DNA from: Bacteroidales bacterium
GTDB taxonomy: Bacteria; Bacteroidota; Bacteroidia; Bacteroidales; UBA1402
DNA length: 8,470 nt
Reading direction: 5' to 3'
Assembly: GCA_003506275.1 (NCBI GenBank)
Contig: DOBD01000136.1
Span: 4,993 to 13,462, forward strand
Under the pieces are notes generated by a model. The model saw only the letters and a list, made by a program, of their open reading frames with translations. It searched no databases and was not told the origin of the DNA. Shown here piece after piece: positions 1 through 8,407 of this stretch (position 1 is its first letter; each line of letters opens with the position of its first letter). A program made the translations under genes and the position numbers.

Positions 1-37
1 AGCCCAGGTTGAATACGATTATTGATGTCATTGCGCT

Positions 38-1459
38 ATGGGAAACCCAACTGCTTTTATCAAAATAGACCGTAAGGAGGCCGGTTATCGGCCCGTTCAT
101 GAACGTAAGATGGATTACGGCGAGGTAGAACAAACACTCAATCATGAGGATAGAATGTTGCAAGCCTCGCGGTGCATGGATTGCGGCATCCCTTTCTGTC
201 ATTGGGCCTGTCCGCTGGGCAACCGCATGCCTGAATTCCAGGATTTGCTGTCAAAAGGCAAGTGGCGGGCTGCCTACGAAACCCTTGCCATGACCGATGA
301 TTTTCCGGAGTTTACAGGCAGGGTCTGTCCGGCCCCTTGTGAAAAAGCTTGCGTGCTTAATATTGACCACAAACCCGTGACTATCAGGGAAAACGAAGCT
401 TCCGTGACCGAGAGAGCCTGGATGGAGGGATGGATAACGCCTCAACCGCCCACTCAACGTACGGGGAAACGGGTTGCCGTGATCGGTAGTGGTCCTGCCG
501 GCCTGGTGGCCGCTTACCGCCTCAACCGTCAGGGGCACGAGGTGACCGTGTACGAGAAAGACCCGCTGATAGGGGGATTGCTGCGCATGGGTATACCTGC
601 TTTTAAACTAAATAAAGGCATTATTGACCGTCGCTTGGAACAGCTTAAGGCAGAAGGCATACGTTTTGTTACGGGAACCGAAGTGGGTAAGGATTTGAGT
701 GTGGAGGCGTTATCAGCCAGCTGCGACGCCATCTGTCTGGCCATTGGAGCCGGTGTGGCCAGGGATCTTCAAGTGGAAGGTCGTGAGCTTAACGGTATTC
801 ACCAGGCCATGACGTTTCTGTCCGGACAAAACCTGCAATTAGCCGGCATGACACCTCCAGGTGAGCTTTTGTCTGCCAAGGGTAAACGGGTGTTGGTCAT
901 CGGGGGTGGGGACACCGGTTCCGACTGTGTGGGTACTGCCAATCGTCATGGGGCAATGGACGTCACTCAGATTGAATTGTTACCTCAGCCTCCCGTCGGT
1001 GAGAATCCATTGACGCCCTGGCCGTATTACCCCACCATCCTCAAAACCTCTTCCTCTCATGAGGAGGGCTGTGATCGCCGCTGGGCCTTGTCGACCACCC
1101 GTTTTATCGGTCGCAACGGACAAGTGACAGGAGCAGAGGTACAGCCTGTGAGCTGGACCAAGGATGCTTCTACCGGCCGTATGGTGATGAAGCCTGAAGG
1201 TAAGCCCTATGTCATCAAGGCAGACCTGGTTTTATTGGCCATGGGCTTCACCCAGCCTGTCCATGAAGGCTTGCTCGACAGCCTGGGTTTGGCGTATGAA
1301 AGCCGAGGTACGGTGAAAGCTACCCCTCAGGGGGCTACGTCTTTGCCAGCCGTGTTTGCTGCAGGCGATGTTGTGTTGGGTGCCAGTCTGGTCGTGAGGG
1401 CCATGGCATCGGGACGTGACATGGCAGCCTCGGTGAATGCGTATTTGGCAACTAAATAG
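38..1459 (+). CDS. gltD: Glutamate synthase [NADPH] small subunit (GltD)
   Basis: Small (beta) subunit of bacterial glutamate synthase. It passes electrons from NADPH through FAD and Fe-S clusters to the GltB large subunit, which makes two glutamates from glutamine and 2-oxoglutarate in the cytoplasm. The 473-residue length is normal for the family. Seen in the sequence: an N-terminal Fe-S region with C46, C49, C54, C58 and a second group C97, C101, C105; an FAD-binding Rossmann motif GSGPAG at 150-155 ending in acidic E173; a second dinucleotide motif GGGDTG at 289-294 for NADPH; and the C-terminal FAD signature AAGDVVLGAS at 441-450. The ATG start gives the MGNPTAF N-terminus usual for Bacteroidota GltD; no Shine-Dalgarno precedes it. 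The first 37 bases contain stops in all frames before or just after the start, so GltB, the expected partner, would end at or left of the edge. Assignment is confident; all key residues are present. Confidence 0.97.
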   Translation: MGNPTAFIKIDRKEAGYRPVHERKMDYGEVEQTLNHEDRMLQASRCMDCGIPFCHWACPLGNRMPEFQDLLSKGKWRAAYETLAMTDDFPEFTGRVCPAPCEKACVLNIDHKPVTIRENEASVTERAWMEGWITPQPPTQRTGKRVAVIGSGPAGLVAAYRLNRQGHEVTVYEKDPLIGGLLRMGIPAFKLNKGIIDRRLEQLKAEGIRFVTGTEVGKDLSVEALSASCDAICLAIGAGVARDLQVEGRELNGIHQAMTFLSGQNLQLAGMTPPGELLSAKGKRVLVIGGGDTGSDCVGTANRHGAMDVTQIELLPQPPVGENPLTPWPYYPTILKTSSSHEEGCDRRWALSTTRFIGRNGQVTGAEVQPVSWTKDASTGRMVMKPEGKPYVIKADLVLLAMGFTQPVHEGLLDSLGLAYESRGTVKATPQGATSLPAVFAAGDVVLGASLVVRAMASGRDMAASVNAYLATK

Positions 1460-1534
1460 GTTACTTTTTAAGCCTCCTGTAGGCATGATGGGTATTTTTT
1501 TGTATCATTGCATGGTTTTATTTACCTGCGATAC

Positions 1535-4500
1535 ATGGAAACACACCCTTTGAACGGTAAGAAACGAGGATTGTCCCTTTTGTTCGTTACCTGGATTGTC
1601 CTATCCAGTCTATCTGCTGTGAGCAATGTACGCTTCACGCATTACACGGCAGATGATGGATTATCGCAAAACAGGGTCATGGACATAATGCAGGACAAGC
1701 AGGGCTTCATGTGGTTTGCTACCTGGGATGGTCTGAATCGGTTTGACGGTAAGCATTTCAGGGTATATAAAGGGGAGCCGGGAGATCCCAATGGCTTCAG
1801 CAATAATCGATTGAATTCCATAGAGGAAGATGCCTTCGGGTACTTGTGGATTTTGACCAACGATTATGAGGTGTACCGACTCAATCCAAGGACGGAAGAA
1901 TTCCAGAAATTATCGTACAGTCCCGACAAAAACGCCGAGGTGGTCAAACACCCCATTCAGCGTGTGATGGTACTCAAGGGAAACGTGGTGAGTTTGATTG
2001 CCACTGAAGGCTGCTACATGGCCCACATCAATCCGGATGGAACCCTTGTAGGCGTGCGTTATCTGAGCCGTGAAAACGGCTTGTTGGCCGGCAACAATGT
2101 GAGGGATATACACAGGGATGAGCAGGGAAATACCTGGTTTTTAACCGACAAAGGGATTACGCATTATAACAGTACTTCCGGCCAACGGCAGCATTATTTT
2201 CACCAATACCAAAATGAGACGGGTTTTACCTGTTTTCTTAGTCATGGAAAACAGTTGTATCTCGGTTCCGAAAAGGGTCAAGTATGGTCATGGGATCAAT
2301 CAACCCTAACGTTCAGGGTGGAGAGCCTTAAAGCCTCGGCCCCCATCACTGCCATTACTTCCCTTGACAACCACCGTTTGCTGGTGACAACGGAGGGCGA
2401 TGGTCTTTATCTGACCGACGAACACTTGTCCGTATTACGACATATGACGGTTGCTTACAACCCTGAATTAGCCAGCAATACCCTCCATTCGCTTCATAAG
2501 GACAACTCCGGCAATGTTTGGTTGGAGGCACATGCCACCGGGGTGGTTTATTTTGAAGCGGCCTCCGGGCGCCTGTTTCATTTCAGACCTAAAAGTGACG
2601 AAGACATTGGCCTGGCACAGACACAACCCAATTTTTTTGTGGTGGAAGACGGGAAAGGACGTATCTGGGTGCATCCTCGTTCCGGTGGTTTTGCTGAATT
2701 CAATCCGTTGACAAAAGAGTTGATACCGTTCTATAATAATCCTGATGACGCTGAACGTCGCTTCTTCAACACGATGCATGATGCCTATGTGGATGTCAAC
2801 GGCAACCTGTGGATGAGTACAAGGGCTCCAGGTTTGGAAAAGTGTACGTTTCAACAATCCAATTTCAGCTTTTTTACCCAGACATCCCTGGTCCCTTCCA
2901 AGCGTGGAAGTGAAGTGAGGACGATTTTTGAAGATGCCAAGAAGCGGTTGTGGACTGCCGACAAGGAAGGAAAGATACACATCAAAGCAGAAAACGGAGC
3001 CTCCCTGGGCTATTTGATGGAGGACGGTCATCTGTCTCCTCAACCAGTCAAATCGGGTATGATAGCCTACGACATCATTCAAGATAGAAAGGGTCGTATC
3101 TGGATTGCTTGTAAGGGCATGGGTGTGGTGGTCTTGAAAGAACGGGCGGGAGCCGGTTTTGATCCTTACTACCTGACGGTAGAGTTGCCCATGGAGCAGC
3201 GGCCTAATTCAACCAATTTCTATGCGTTGCTCGAAGACCAGGAAGGTCGCATTTGGGCTGGTAGTTACGGAGGTGGGCTCAATCTGATACTGGAAGAAGC
3301 AGGTCAGTTTCGATGTATTCACCCCGGTAACGGCTTTGATGCCTATCCCTACAACCGATGTGGAAGAATCAGGGATCTGGCCATGGATGACAAGGGGTTG
3401 ATCTGGGTGGCCACTGTCAATGGCATTGTGGCCTTTGATGCTCATTTCAGTCAACCTTCAGACATTCACTTTTACGAATACAGAAAAGATGGATTGGATC
3501 CCAATAGCCTTCGAACCAACGATGTTCATTGCGTCCACATTGATCAAGCCGGCAACCGTTGGTTCGGCACGTTTGGTGGGGGGCTTAATCGGTTGGATGC
3601 AGCCTTTAAGTTGGATCAAACGCCTCGATTCTCTGCCATCACACAACATGAAGGAATACCCGGTGATATTGTGCTAAGTATTGAAGAAGACTTGCAGGGG
3701 TATTTTTGGTTGATAACCGAAAACAGTATCACCCGGTTAGATACCCGCTCATCGTATACGGACATCTATAACAAGAATTACGGCCTGGATCCGGTGACCT
3801 TTTCGGAGTCATCATCTCACTTGTTGGCCAATGGAGATATTTGTGCCGGTACGATGGATGGTTATTACCGGTTTAGCCCTACAACGGTCAAAAAGGCCAC
3901 GTTTGTACCGCCCTTGTTTTTTACCCGTTTTTTTCTGTTCAATAAATTGGTGACACCGCTAACTGAGCAATCTCCGCTTTCAAAACCGTTGGATGAAGTT
4001 GGAATGGTTGAACTCAAGCACAATCAGGACGTGTTTAGCATTGAGTTTGCCGCCCTTGATTATCGGGCTCCGGAAAATATTCAGTATGCCTACCGTTTGG
4101 ACCCCATCGATGAGGATTGGATCAATTCACAAAAAACGAACCTGGTTTCCTATACACGTCTGGCGCCGGGTGAATACACCTTCAGGGTACGATCGACCAA
4201 TAGCGAAGGCTTCTGGATGGCCAACGAACGTAGTCTACGGCTGGTTATCAAACCGTCCTTTTGGCAAACTCCCTGGGCCATCGTTCTGTATTGCTTCCTA
4301 GGGTTGCTGGTATTTTTGGGAACGCTCTATTTTTTCATCACCATTTACAAGCTTAAGTCTGAAGTCACCATTGAACAGAAGGTCGGTGATTTGAAAATGC
4401 GCTTTTTCACGGAGATGTCGCACGAACTGCGCACCCCTTTGACGTTGATTGCCGGCCCTGTGGAACACGTGATGCAGGATAAGGAACTCACGCAGGATTC

Positions 4501-5947
4501 AAGAAACAACTTGATTATTGTGCAACGCAACATCGATCGTATGATGCGTTTGATCACCCAATTGCTGGACTTCCGTAAGGTCCAGGACAACAAGATGACA
4601 CTCAAGGTGGAGGAAACGCCCATCGGGTCATTGACAACCAGGATAGCTGCCAACTTTGAACCGACGGCTCAGGAAAGGGGTATCCGGTTTGCTGTTTTCG
4701 ATTATACGGCTGGTGCCACTGTGTTCATTGACAAAGACAAATACGACACCATTTTTTACAACCTCGTTTCTAATGCGTTCAAGTTTACTCCTGGCGGTAA
4801 GGCGGTAACCGTCACCCTGAAAAACGAAGAACAGGAGGTCGTGTTGGTGGTGGAAGACGAAGGAACGGGTATTTCCAAAGAACGGTTGGCTCATTTGTTT
4901 GAGCGCTTCTTTTCGTACAATGATACCAGTAAAATCCCAGGGACAGGCATTGGCCTTAATCTGGTAAAGGAATTGGTTGAGTTGCACGGAGGTACGATCG
5001 GAGTCAGGAGTGAAGAAGGAAAGGGTTCTGTTTTTGAGGTGCGTTTCAGATTGGGTTCTGGCCACCTGGAGGATAAACCCGTTATCGTGGTACAGCGTGA
5101 ACCATCGTTACAGGATGTGCTGGAAACTCCCGCTACGATTACCCGGTTGATGGAACAACCAGTGCAGGGTGAACATCAACCCTTGTTGTTGGTGGTGGAA
5201 GATAATATTGAGTTGCGTAACTTCCTTACCTCCATTTTGTCAAAAAAATACAGGGTGGCAGACGCTGCCGATGGGCTTGCTGCGTGGAACATGATCAGCA
5301 ATCTCATGCCGGACTTTGTCATTTCTGACATGATGATGCCGGTCATGGATGGGTTGGAGTTGACGCGCCGCATCAAGGGCGACAACCGCACCTGCCATAT
5401 CCCTGTCATTTTGTTGACGGCCAAGTCGGATGCGGATTCGAAACTGGAAAGCGTACAGGCTGGGGTGGATGACTTCATTACGAAACCCTTCAGCGCGGCT
5501 TACCTGGAAGCGCGCATCGATAATATATTCATACAACGGGGTTTGTTGCAGGAAAAGTTCAGACAGGATTTGTTTGCTTCGAAAACCGATGCCATATTGC
5601 CATCGGGCAAGTTGCATTCACAGGATGCCGATTTTTTGAAACGTATCATGAGTTTTATGGAAGACAACATGTCAAACAGTGAATTGACAGTGGAAATGTT
5701 GGTTTCCGAGGTTGGTATGGGGCGCACCGTATTTTTCAATAAACTTAAGGGCTTATTGGGTATGTCACCCATCGAGTTTATCAAAGAAACGCGCATCAAA
5801 CGGGCTGCCGAATTGCTTGAGACGGGCCGGTATAATGTATCAGAAGTTAGTTTTCAAATTGGCATGAATGATTCCCGTTATTTCAGCAAGTGCTTCAAGC
5901 ATAAATATGGCATGACCCCCTCTGAATATAAGAATAAAACGACCTGA
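1535..5947 (+). CDS. Hybrid two-component system sensor kinase/AraC-type regulator (HTCS)
   Basis: Single-chain sensor, kinase and transcription factor of 1470 residues, within the usual HTCS size. Domains in order: signal peptide or N-terminal membrane anchor (about 9-30); two periplasmic beta-propellers of Reg_prop repeats (about 31-785), with about fourteen visible blade strands such as MWFATWDGL, IWAGSYGGG and RWFGTFGGG, matching two seven-bladed propellers; a Y_Y_Y domain (about 830-905); a transmembrane helix (about 913-938); HisKA with phospho-acceptor H963 in MSHELRTPLT; HATPase with N-box N1076/N1080, DEGTGI at 1108-1113 and GTGIGL at 1136-1141; a receiver with acidic pair E1222/D1223, phospho-acceptor D1265, T1295 and K1317; and an AraC DNA-binding domain (about 1370-1466). 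All catalytic residues are intact. I chose ATG 1535 because it places a basic stretch and hydrophobic segment directly at the N-terminus; an in-frame TTG at 1508 would add nine residues. It lies 32 bases before the pectin enzyme gene, which suggests pectin oligosaccharides as ligand; that is inference. Confidence 0.95.
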   Translation: METHPLNGKKRGLSLLFVTWIVLSSLSAVSNVRFTHYTADDGLSQNRVMDIMQDKQGFMWFATWDGLNRFDGKHFRVYKGEPGDPNGFSNNRLNSIEEDAFGYLWILTNDYEVYRLNPRTEEFQKLSYSPDKNAEVVKHPIQRVMVLKGNVVSLIATEGCYMAHINPDGTLVGVRYLSRENGLLAGNNVRDIHRDEQGNTWFLTDKGITHYNSTSGQRQHYFHQYQNETGFTCFLSHGKQLYLGSEKGQVWSWDQSTLTFRVESLKASAPITAITSLDNHRLLVTTEGDGLYLTDEHLSVLRHMTVAYNPELASNTLHSLHKDNSGNVWLEAHATGVVYFEAASGRLFHFRPKSDEDIGLAQTQPNFFVVEDGKGRIWVHPRSGGFAEFNPLTKELIPFYNNPDDAERRFFNTMHDAYVDVNGNLWMSTRAPGLEKCTFQQSNFSFFTQTSLVPSKRGSEVRTIFEDAKKRLWTADKEGKIHIKAENGASLGYLMEDGHLSPQPVKSGMIAYDIIQDRKGRIWIACKGMGVVVLKERAGAGFDPYYLTVELPMEQRPNSTNFYALLEDQEGRIWAGSYGGGLNLILEEAGQFRCIHPGNGFDAYPYNRCGRIRDLAMDDKGLIWVATVNGIVAFDAHFSQPSDIHFYEYRKDGLDPNSLRTNDVHCVHIDQAGNRWFGTFGGGLNRLDAAFKLDQTPRFSAITQHEGIPGDIVLSIEEDLQGYFWLITENSITRLDTRSSYTDIYNKNYGLDPVTFSESSSHLLANGDICAGTMDGYYRFSPTTVKKATFVPPLFFTRFFLFNKLVTPLTEQSPLSKPLDEVGMVELKHNQDVFSIEFAALDYRAPENIQYAYRLDPIDEDWINSQKTNLVSYTRLAPGEYTFRVRSTNSEGFWMANERSLRLVIKPSFWQTPWAIVLYCFLGLLVFLGTLYFFITIYKLKSEVTIEQKVGDLKMRFFTEMSHELRTPLTLIAGPVEHVMQDKELTQDSRNNLIIVQRNIDRMMRLITQLLDFRKVQDNKMTLKVEETPIGSLTTRIAANFEPTAQERGIRFAVFDYTAGATVFIDKDKYDTIFYNLVSNAFKFTPGGKAVTVTLKNEEQEVVLVVEDEGTGISKERLAHLFERFFSYNDTSKIPGTGIGLNLVKELVELHGGTIGVRSEEGKGSVFEVRFRLGSGHLEDKPVIVVQREPSLQDVLETPATITRLMEQPVQGEHQPLLLVVEDNIELRNFLTSILSKKYRVADAADGLAAWNMISNLMPDFVISDMMMPVMDGLELTRRIKGDNRTCHIPVILLTAKSDADSKLESVQAGVDDFITKPFSAAYLEARIDNIFIQRGLLQEKFRQDLFASKTDAILPSGKLHSQDADFLKRIMSFMEDNMSNSELTVEMLVSEVGMGRTVFFNKLKGLLGMSPIEFIKETRIKRAAELLETGRYNVSEVSFQIGMNDSRYFSKCFKHKYGMTPSEYKNKTT

Positions 5948-5961
5948 CGTCAAAAAAGACG
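5948..5961 (+). repeat. Small hairpin with A6 loop after the HTCS gene, copy 1 of a repeated element
   Basis: Immediately after the HTCS stop codon, CGTC and GACG form a 4-bp stem around a loop of six A. The inner 12 bases GTCAAAAAAGAC occur identically after the cupin gene near 8410. The element fills much of the 32-base gap and ends 18 bases before the next ATG. There is no T-run after it, so it is not a classical intrinsic terminator. It could be an mRNA end or processing feature, an A-rich leader that aids initiation, or chance. Confidence 0.35.
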
Positions 5962-5979
5962 CCATTCCCCATTGAGTCT

Positions 5980-8052
5980 ATGAAATCACCTCGGTTTGCG
6001 TTGCTTTTTATCCTGTTATTTTCTTTCCTGTCTGCCAAGGCGTACGACATCGTTGTCGCTCAAGATGGTACCGGTCAATTTGCATCGGTGCAGGAAGCCA
6101 TCTCTTCGATTAGGGATTTCAGACCTGAAGGCAGGACGGTCATTTTCATCCGTAAAGGAGTATATAAGGAAAAGGTGGTGTTGCCCACTCAGAAGACGGC
6201 TATAACGTTGATCGGTGAGGACAGGGACAGCACGGTCATTACCTGGGACGATCACGCCAACATCAACCAGATGGGAACGTTTAAAACGTATACCTTTTTT
6301 ATAGGGGGCAATGATATTGTCCTGGAAAACCTGACCATCGAAAACAATGCGCCCCAAAAAGGGCAGGCCGTAGCCTTGCACGTGGAGGGCGACCGCTGTG
6401 TACTGATCAATTGCCGGGTGTTGGGCAATCAGGACACCGTATACCTCGGACGGGAAGGCAGCCGCTTTTATTCCCACAACTGCTATATCGAGGGCACCAC
6501 CGATTTTATTTTCGGGGCTTCAACGGCTTGGTTTGAGGGGTGCACCATCCATTGCAAACGCAATTCATACATCACGGCCGCCTCGACTCCTCAACACATT
6601 CCCTATGGTTTTATTTTCAATAACTGTGCCATAACCCACGATGCCTCCGTGACCAGCATGTACCTGGGGCGACCATGGCGCGCGTACGCCATGACATTGT
6701 TTATGAACTGTCAGTTGCCCGCCATTATCAATCCGGCTGGCTGGGAAAACTGGCGCAATCCGGCCAACGAAAAAACGGCCAGGTACTTTGAATATGCTAA
6801 CACGGGGCCTGGTGCCGATCGTTCCAGGCGTGTCGGTTGGAGTCATGAACTGACCGAAGTGGAGGCCGCCAGTATTCCGCTCCATCGGGTTTTTGGTGAT
6901 TGGGATCCCACGGTCAACCTGAACCAACAAGCGTATATGGCCCTGGCCAAGCGAGTCGCTGATGCCGAGATGGCACGTAACCCCATGGCCTGGATGATCG
7001 ACTTCAACAAAACTCCCCGTTGGAACTACACACACGGCGTGGTTTGTGCTGCTTTACTGGATTTGTGGGAAGCCACGGGCGATGAACGGTATGTGCAGTA
7101 CGTCAAAGCGTATGCCGACACGGCCATACTGGCCGACGGTTCGGTGGGTTTCAACTACAAGCGTTCCAATTACAACCTTGACCACATCACACCAGGTAAT
7201 ATCCTTTTCAGACTTTCGGCTACGTATGGTACGGAAAAATACCGCTTGGCCATTGATTTTTTAAGGCAGCAACTCAGGGAACAACCCAGGACTTCCGTAG
7301 GTGGTTTTTGGCATAAAAAAGTGTATCCCCATCAAATGTGGCTGGACGGTTTGTTTATGGCCACCCCCTTTCTGGCTCAATACGCGGTGTTTGCAAAAGA
7401 ACCGGCCGCCATGGATGATGCGGTGAAGCAACTACTCCTGGTGGCTGAAAAAACCTTCGATCCGTCTACGGGTTTGTACACCCATGCCTGGGATGAAAGC
7501 AAGTCTCAGGCGTGGGCAGATCCAAAAACAGGCAAATCCCATCATTTTTGGGGGCGCAGTGTGGGCTGGTACGCCATGGCACTGGTGGATGCCCTGGACT
7601 TCATCCCCGAGGACCATCCTCAAAGGGCTGCCGTCATCAAGGTTTTCGGAGACCTGGCGCAGTCGTTGGTGCGTTGGCAGGATGCAGAAACGGGTACCTG
7701 GTACCAATTGTTGAACCTGGCTGATCGCAAAGCTGACGGTAATTACCTGGAATCCTCTTGTTCAGCCATGTTTGTCTATGCGCTGGCTAAAGGCGTGAAC
7801 CAAGGATACTTGGATCAAGCCTACATGAAGGCTGTATATAAGGGCTTCAGGGGTATACTCCACCACTTCCTGGTCTTTAATCCGGATGGCAGTCTTAGTA
7901 TCACACAGACGTGCAGTGTGGCTGGTCTTGGGGGAAATCCTTATCGGGACGGTTCGTTTGAATACTACATCAGTGAGCGGGTACGCCAGGATGATCCCAA
8001 GGCCATCGGCCCCTTTATCAGGGCCTGCCTGGAACTGAGCAAGGCTCACTAA
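5980..8052 (+). CDS. Secreted pectin methylesterase (CE8) fused to GH105 unsaturated galacturonyl hydrolase
   Basis: Two complete enzymes in one 690-residue chain. A signal peptide (1-21, LSAKA then YDIVV, signal peptidase I type with no lipobox cysteine) sends it to the periplasm or outside. Residues about 22-310 are a pectinesterase beta-helix: GVYKEKV at 60-66, Q129 in GQAVAL, Q151/D152 in the QDTVYL block, D175 in TTDFIFG, and R231/W233 in LGRPWR match the family's catalytic and subsite residues. It removes methyl esters from homogalacturonan. Residues about 316-690 are an (alpha/alpha)6 GH105 domain close to the 373-residue YteR length: NLDHITPG (D401), MWLDGLFMATPF (D456, likely catalytic Asp), FWGRSVGWYAMAL (523-535), YLESSCSAMF (589-598) and the C-terminal IGPFIRACLEL. 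GH105 enzymes hydrate and cleave 4,5-unsaturated uronate from oligosaccharides made by lyases. The linker is only a few residues. The ATG is 32 bases after the HTCS stop, with no Shine-Dalgarno. The exact GH105 substrate (unsaturated GalA on GalA or on Rha) cannot be read from sequence. Confidence 0.93.
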   Translation: MKSPRFALLFILLFSFLSAKAYDIVVAQDGTGQFASVQEAISSIRDFRPEGRTVIFIRKGVYKEKVVLPTQKTAITLIGEDRDSTVITWDDHANINQMGTFKTYTFFIGGNDIVLENLTIENNAPQKGQAVALHVEGDRCVLINCRVLGNQDTVYLGREGSRFYSHNCYIEGTTDFIFGASTAWFEGCTIHCKRNSYITAASTPQHIPYGFIFNNCAITHDASVTSMYLGRPWRAYAMTLFMNCQLPAIINPAGWENWRNPANEKTARYFEYANTGPGADRSRRVGWSHELTEVEAASIPLHRVFGDWDPTVNLNQQAYMALAKRVADAEMARNPMAWMIDFNKTPRWNYTHGVVCAALLDLWEATGDERYVQYVKAYADTAILADGSVGFNYKRSNYNLDHITPGNILFRLSATYGTEKYRLAIDFLRQQLREQPRTSVGGFWHKKVYPHQMWLDGLFMATPFLAQYAVFAKEPAAMDDAVKQLLLVAEKTFDPSTGLYTHAWDESKSQAWADPKTGKSHHFWGRSVGWYAMALVDALDFIPEDHPQRAAVIKVFGDLAQSLVRWQDAETGTWYQLLNLADRKADGNYLESSCSAMFVYALAKGVNQGYLDQAYMKAVYKGFRGILHHFLVFNPDGSLSITQTCSVAGLGGNPYRDGSFEYYISERVRQDDPKAIGPFIRACLELSKAH

Positions 8053-8067
8053 CAACAATCATACATA

Positions 8068-8397
8068 ATGGCAAGCAAGCAGTTTATTCCGGCTGAACAC
8101 GGCTGGGAAGACCTCGGTGGTGGAATCACCCGTCAAATCATGGGCTGGGACAATCAACTGTTGATGGTGAAAGTCACGTTTGAAAAAGACGCTGTCGGAA
8201 CCCTTCACGCTCATCCTAACACACAAACGACCTATTGCATTGATGGCGCGTTTGAATTCACCATCGATGGTGTTAAGACTATCATCAAACGCGGAGATGG
8301 ATTGTATATTGCTCCCAATCAGCAACACGGAACCCTGTGTCTTGAGCCCGGTTCATTGTTGGATGTCTTCAGCCCATACAGAGAGGATTTCTTATAG
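8068..8397 (+). CDS. kdgF: KdgF-like cupin, unsaturated uronate ring-opening (linearising) enzyme
   Basis: A 109-residue single-domain cupin. KdgF proteins speed conversion of 4,5-unsaturated galacturonate (or the alginate equivalent) to the linear keto form 5-keto-4-deoxyuronate (DKI), upstream of KduI/KduD and KDG kinase. Seen: the WEDLGGGITRQIMG opening (13-26); cupin motif 1 with metal ligands H47 and H49 and Q53 where many cupins have Glu; motif 2 GDGLYIAP with H87; and the DVFSPYREDFL ending (99-109), which I recognise as typical of KdgF-type cupins. There is no signal peptide, so it acts in the cytoplasm. The gene starts 15 bases after the CE8-GH105 stop with an A-rich leader (AACAATCATACATA) and no Shine-Dalgarno, so the two are very probably cotranscribed; the hydrolase upstream makes exactly the substrate expected here. 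The TAG stop is followed in frame by TGA. The alternative is an uncharacterised cupin of another sugar pathway, but context and motifs favour KdgF. Confidence 0.85.
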   Translation: MASKQFIPAEHGWEDLGGGITRQIMGWDNQLLMVKVTFEKDAVGTLHAHPNTQTTYCIDGAFEFTIDGVKTIIKRGDGLYIAPNQQHGTLCLEPGSLLDVFSPYREDFL

Positions 8398-8407
8398 TGA
8401 GTTTGCC

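Noticed and set aside
1..25. Possible last codons of gltB (frame reading AQVEYDY then TGA at 23-25).
   Set aside because: Seven residues are too few to identify, and other frames also stop here. GltB is expected upstream from the usual gltBD order, but the sequence in the window does not prove it.
1472..1501. GCCT/AGGC hairpin followed by a T-run, as a terminator for gltD.
   Set aside because: The stem is only 4 bp and about 10 bases separate it from the T7 run, so it does not have the geometry of an intrinsic terminator.
1503..1510. TATCATTG as a Bacteroidota -7 box (TAnnTTTG) for the HTCS gene; also TACTTTTT at 1462-1469.
   Set aside because: Each misses one fixed base and neither has a TTTG -33 element at proper spacing. 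Such matches are frequent by chance in AT-rich gaps.
2468..3082. Long antisense open frame of 204 codons opposite the propeller region of the HTCS gene.
   Set aside because: It lies wholly inside a well-conserved coding region, has no recognisable domain and looks like a by-product of codon usage on the other strand.
5945..5952. Perfect 8-base palindrome TGACGTCA overlapping the HTCS stop codon.
   Set aside because: A single short palindrome partly fixed by the stop codon; no second copy was noticed near other starts, so an operator cannot be supported.
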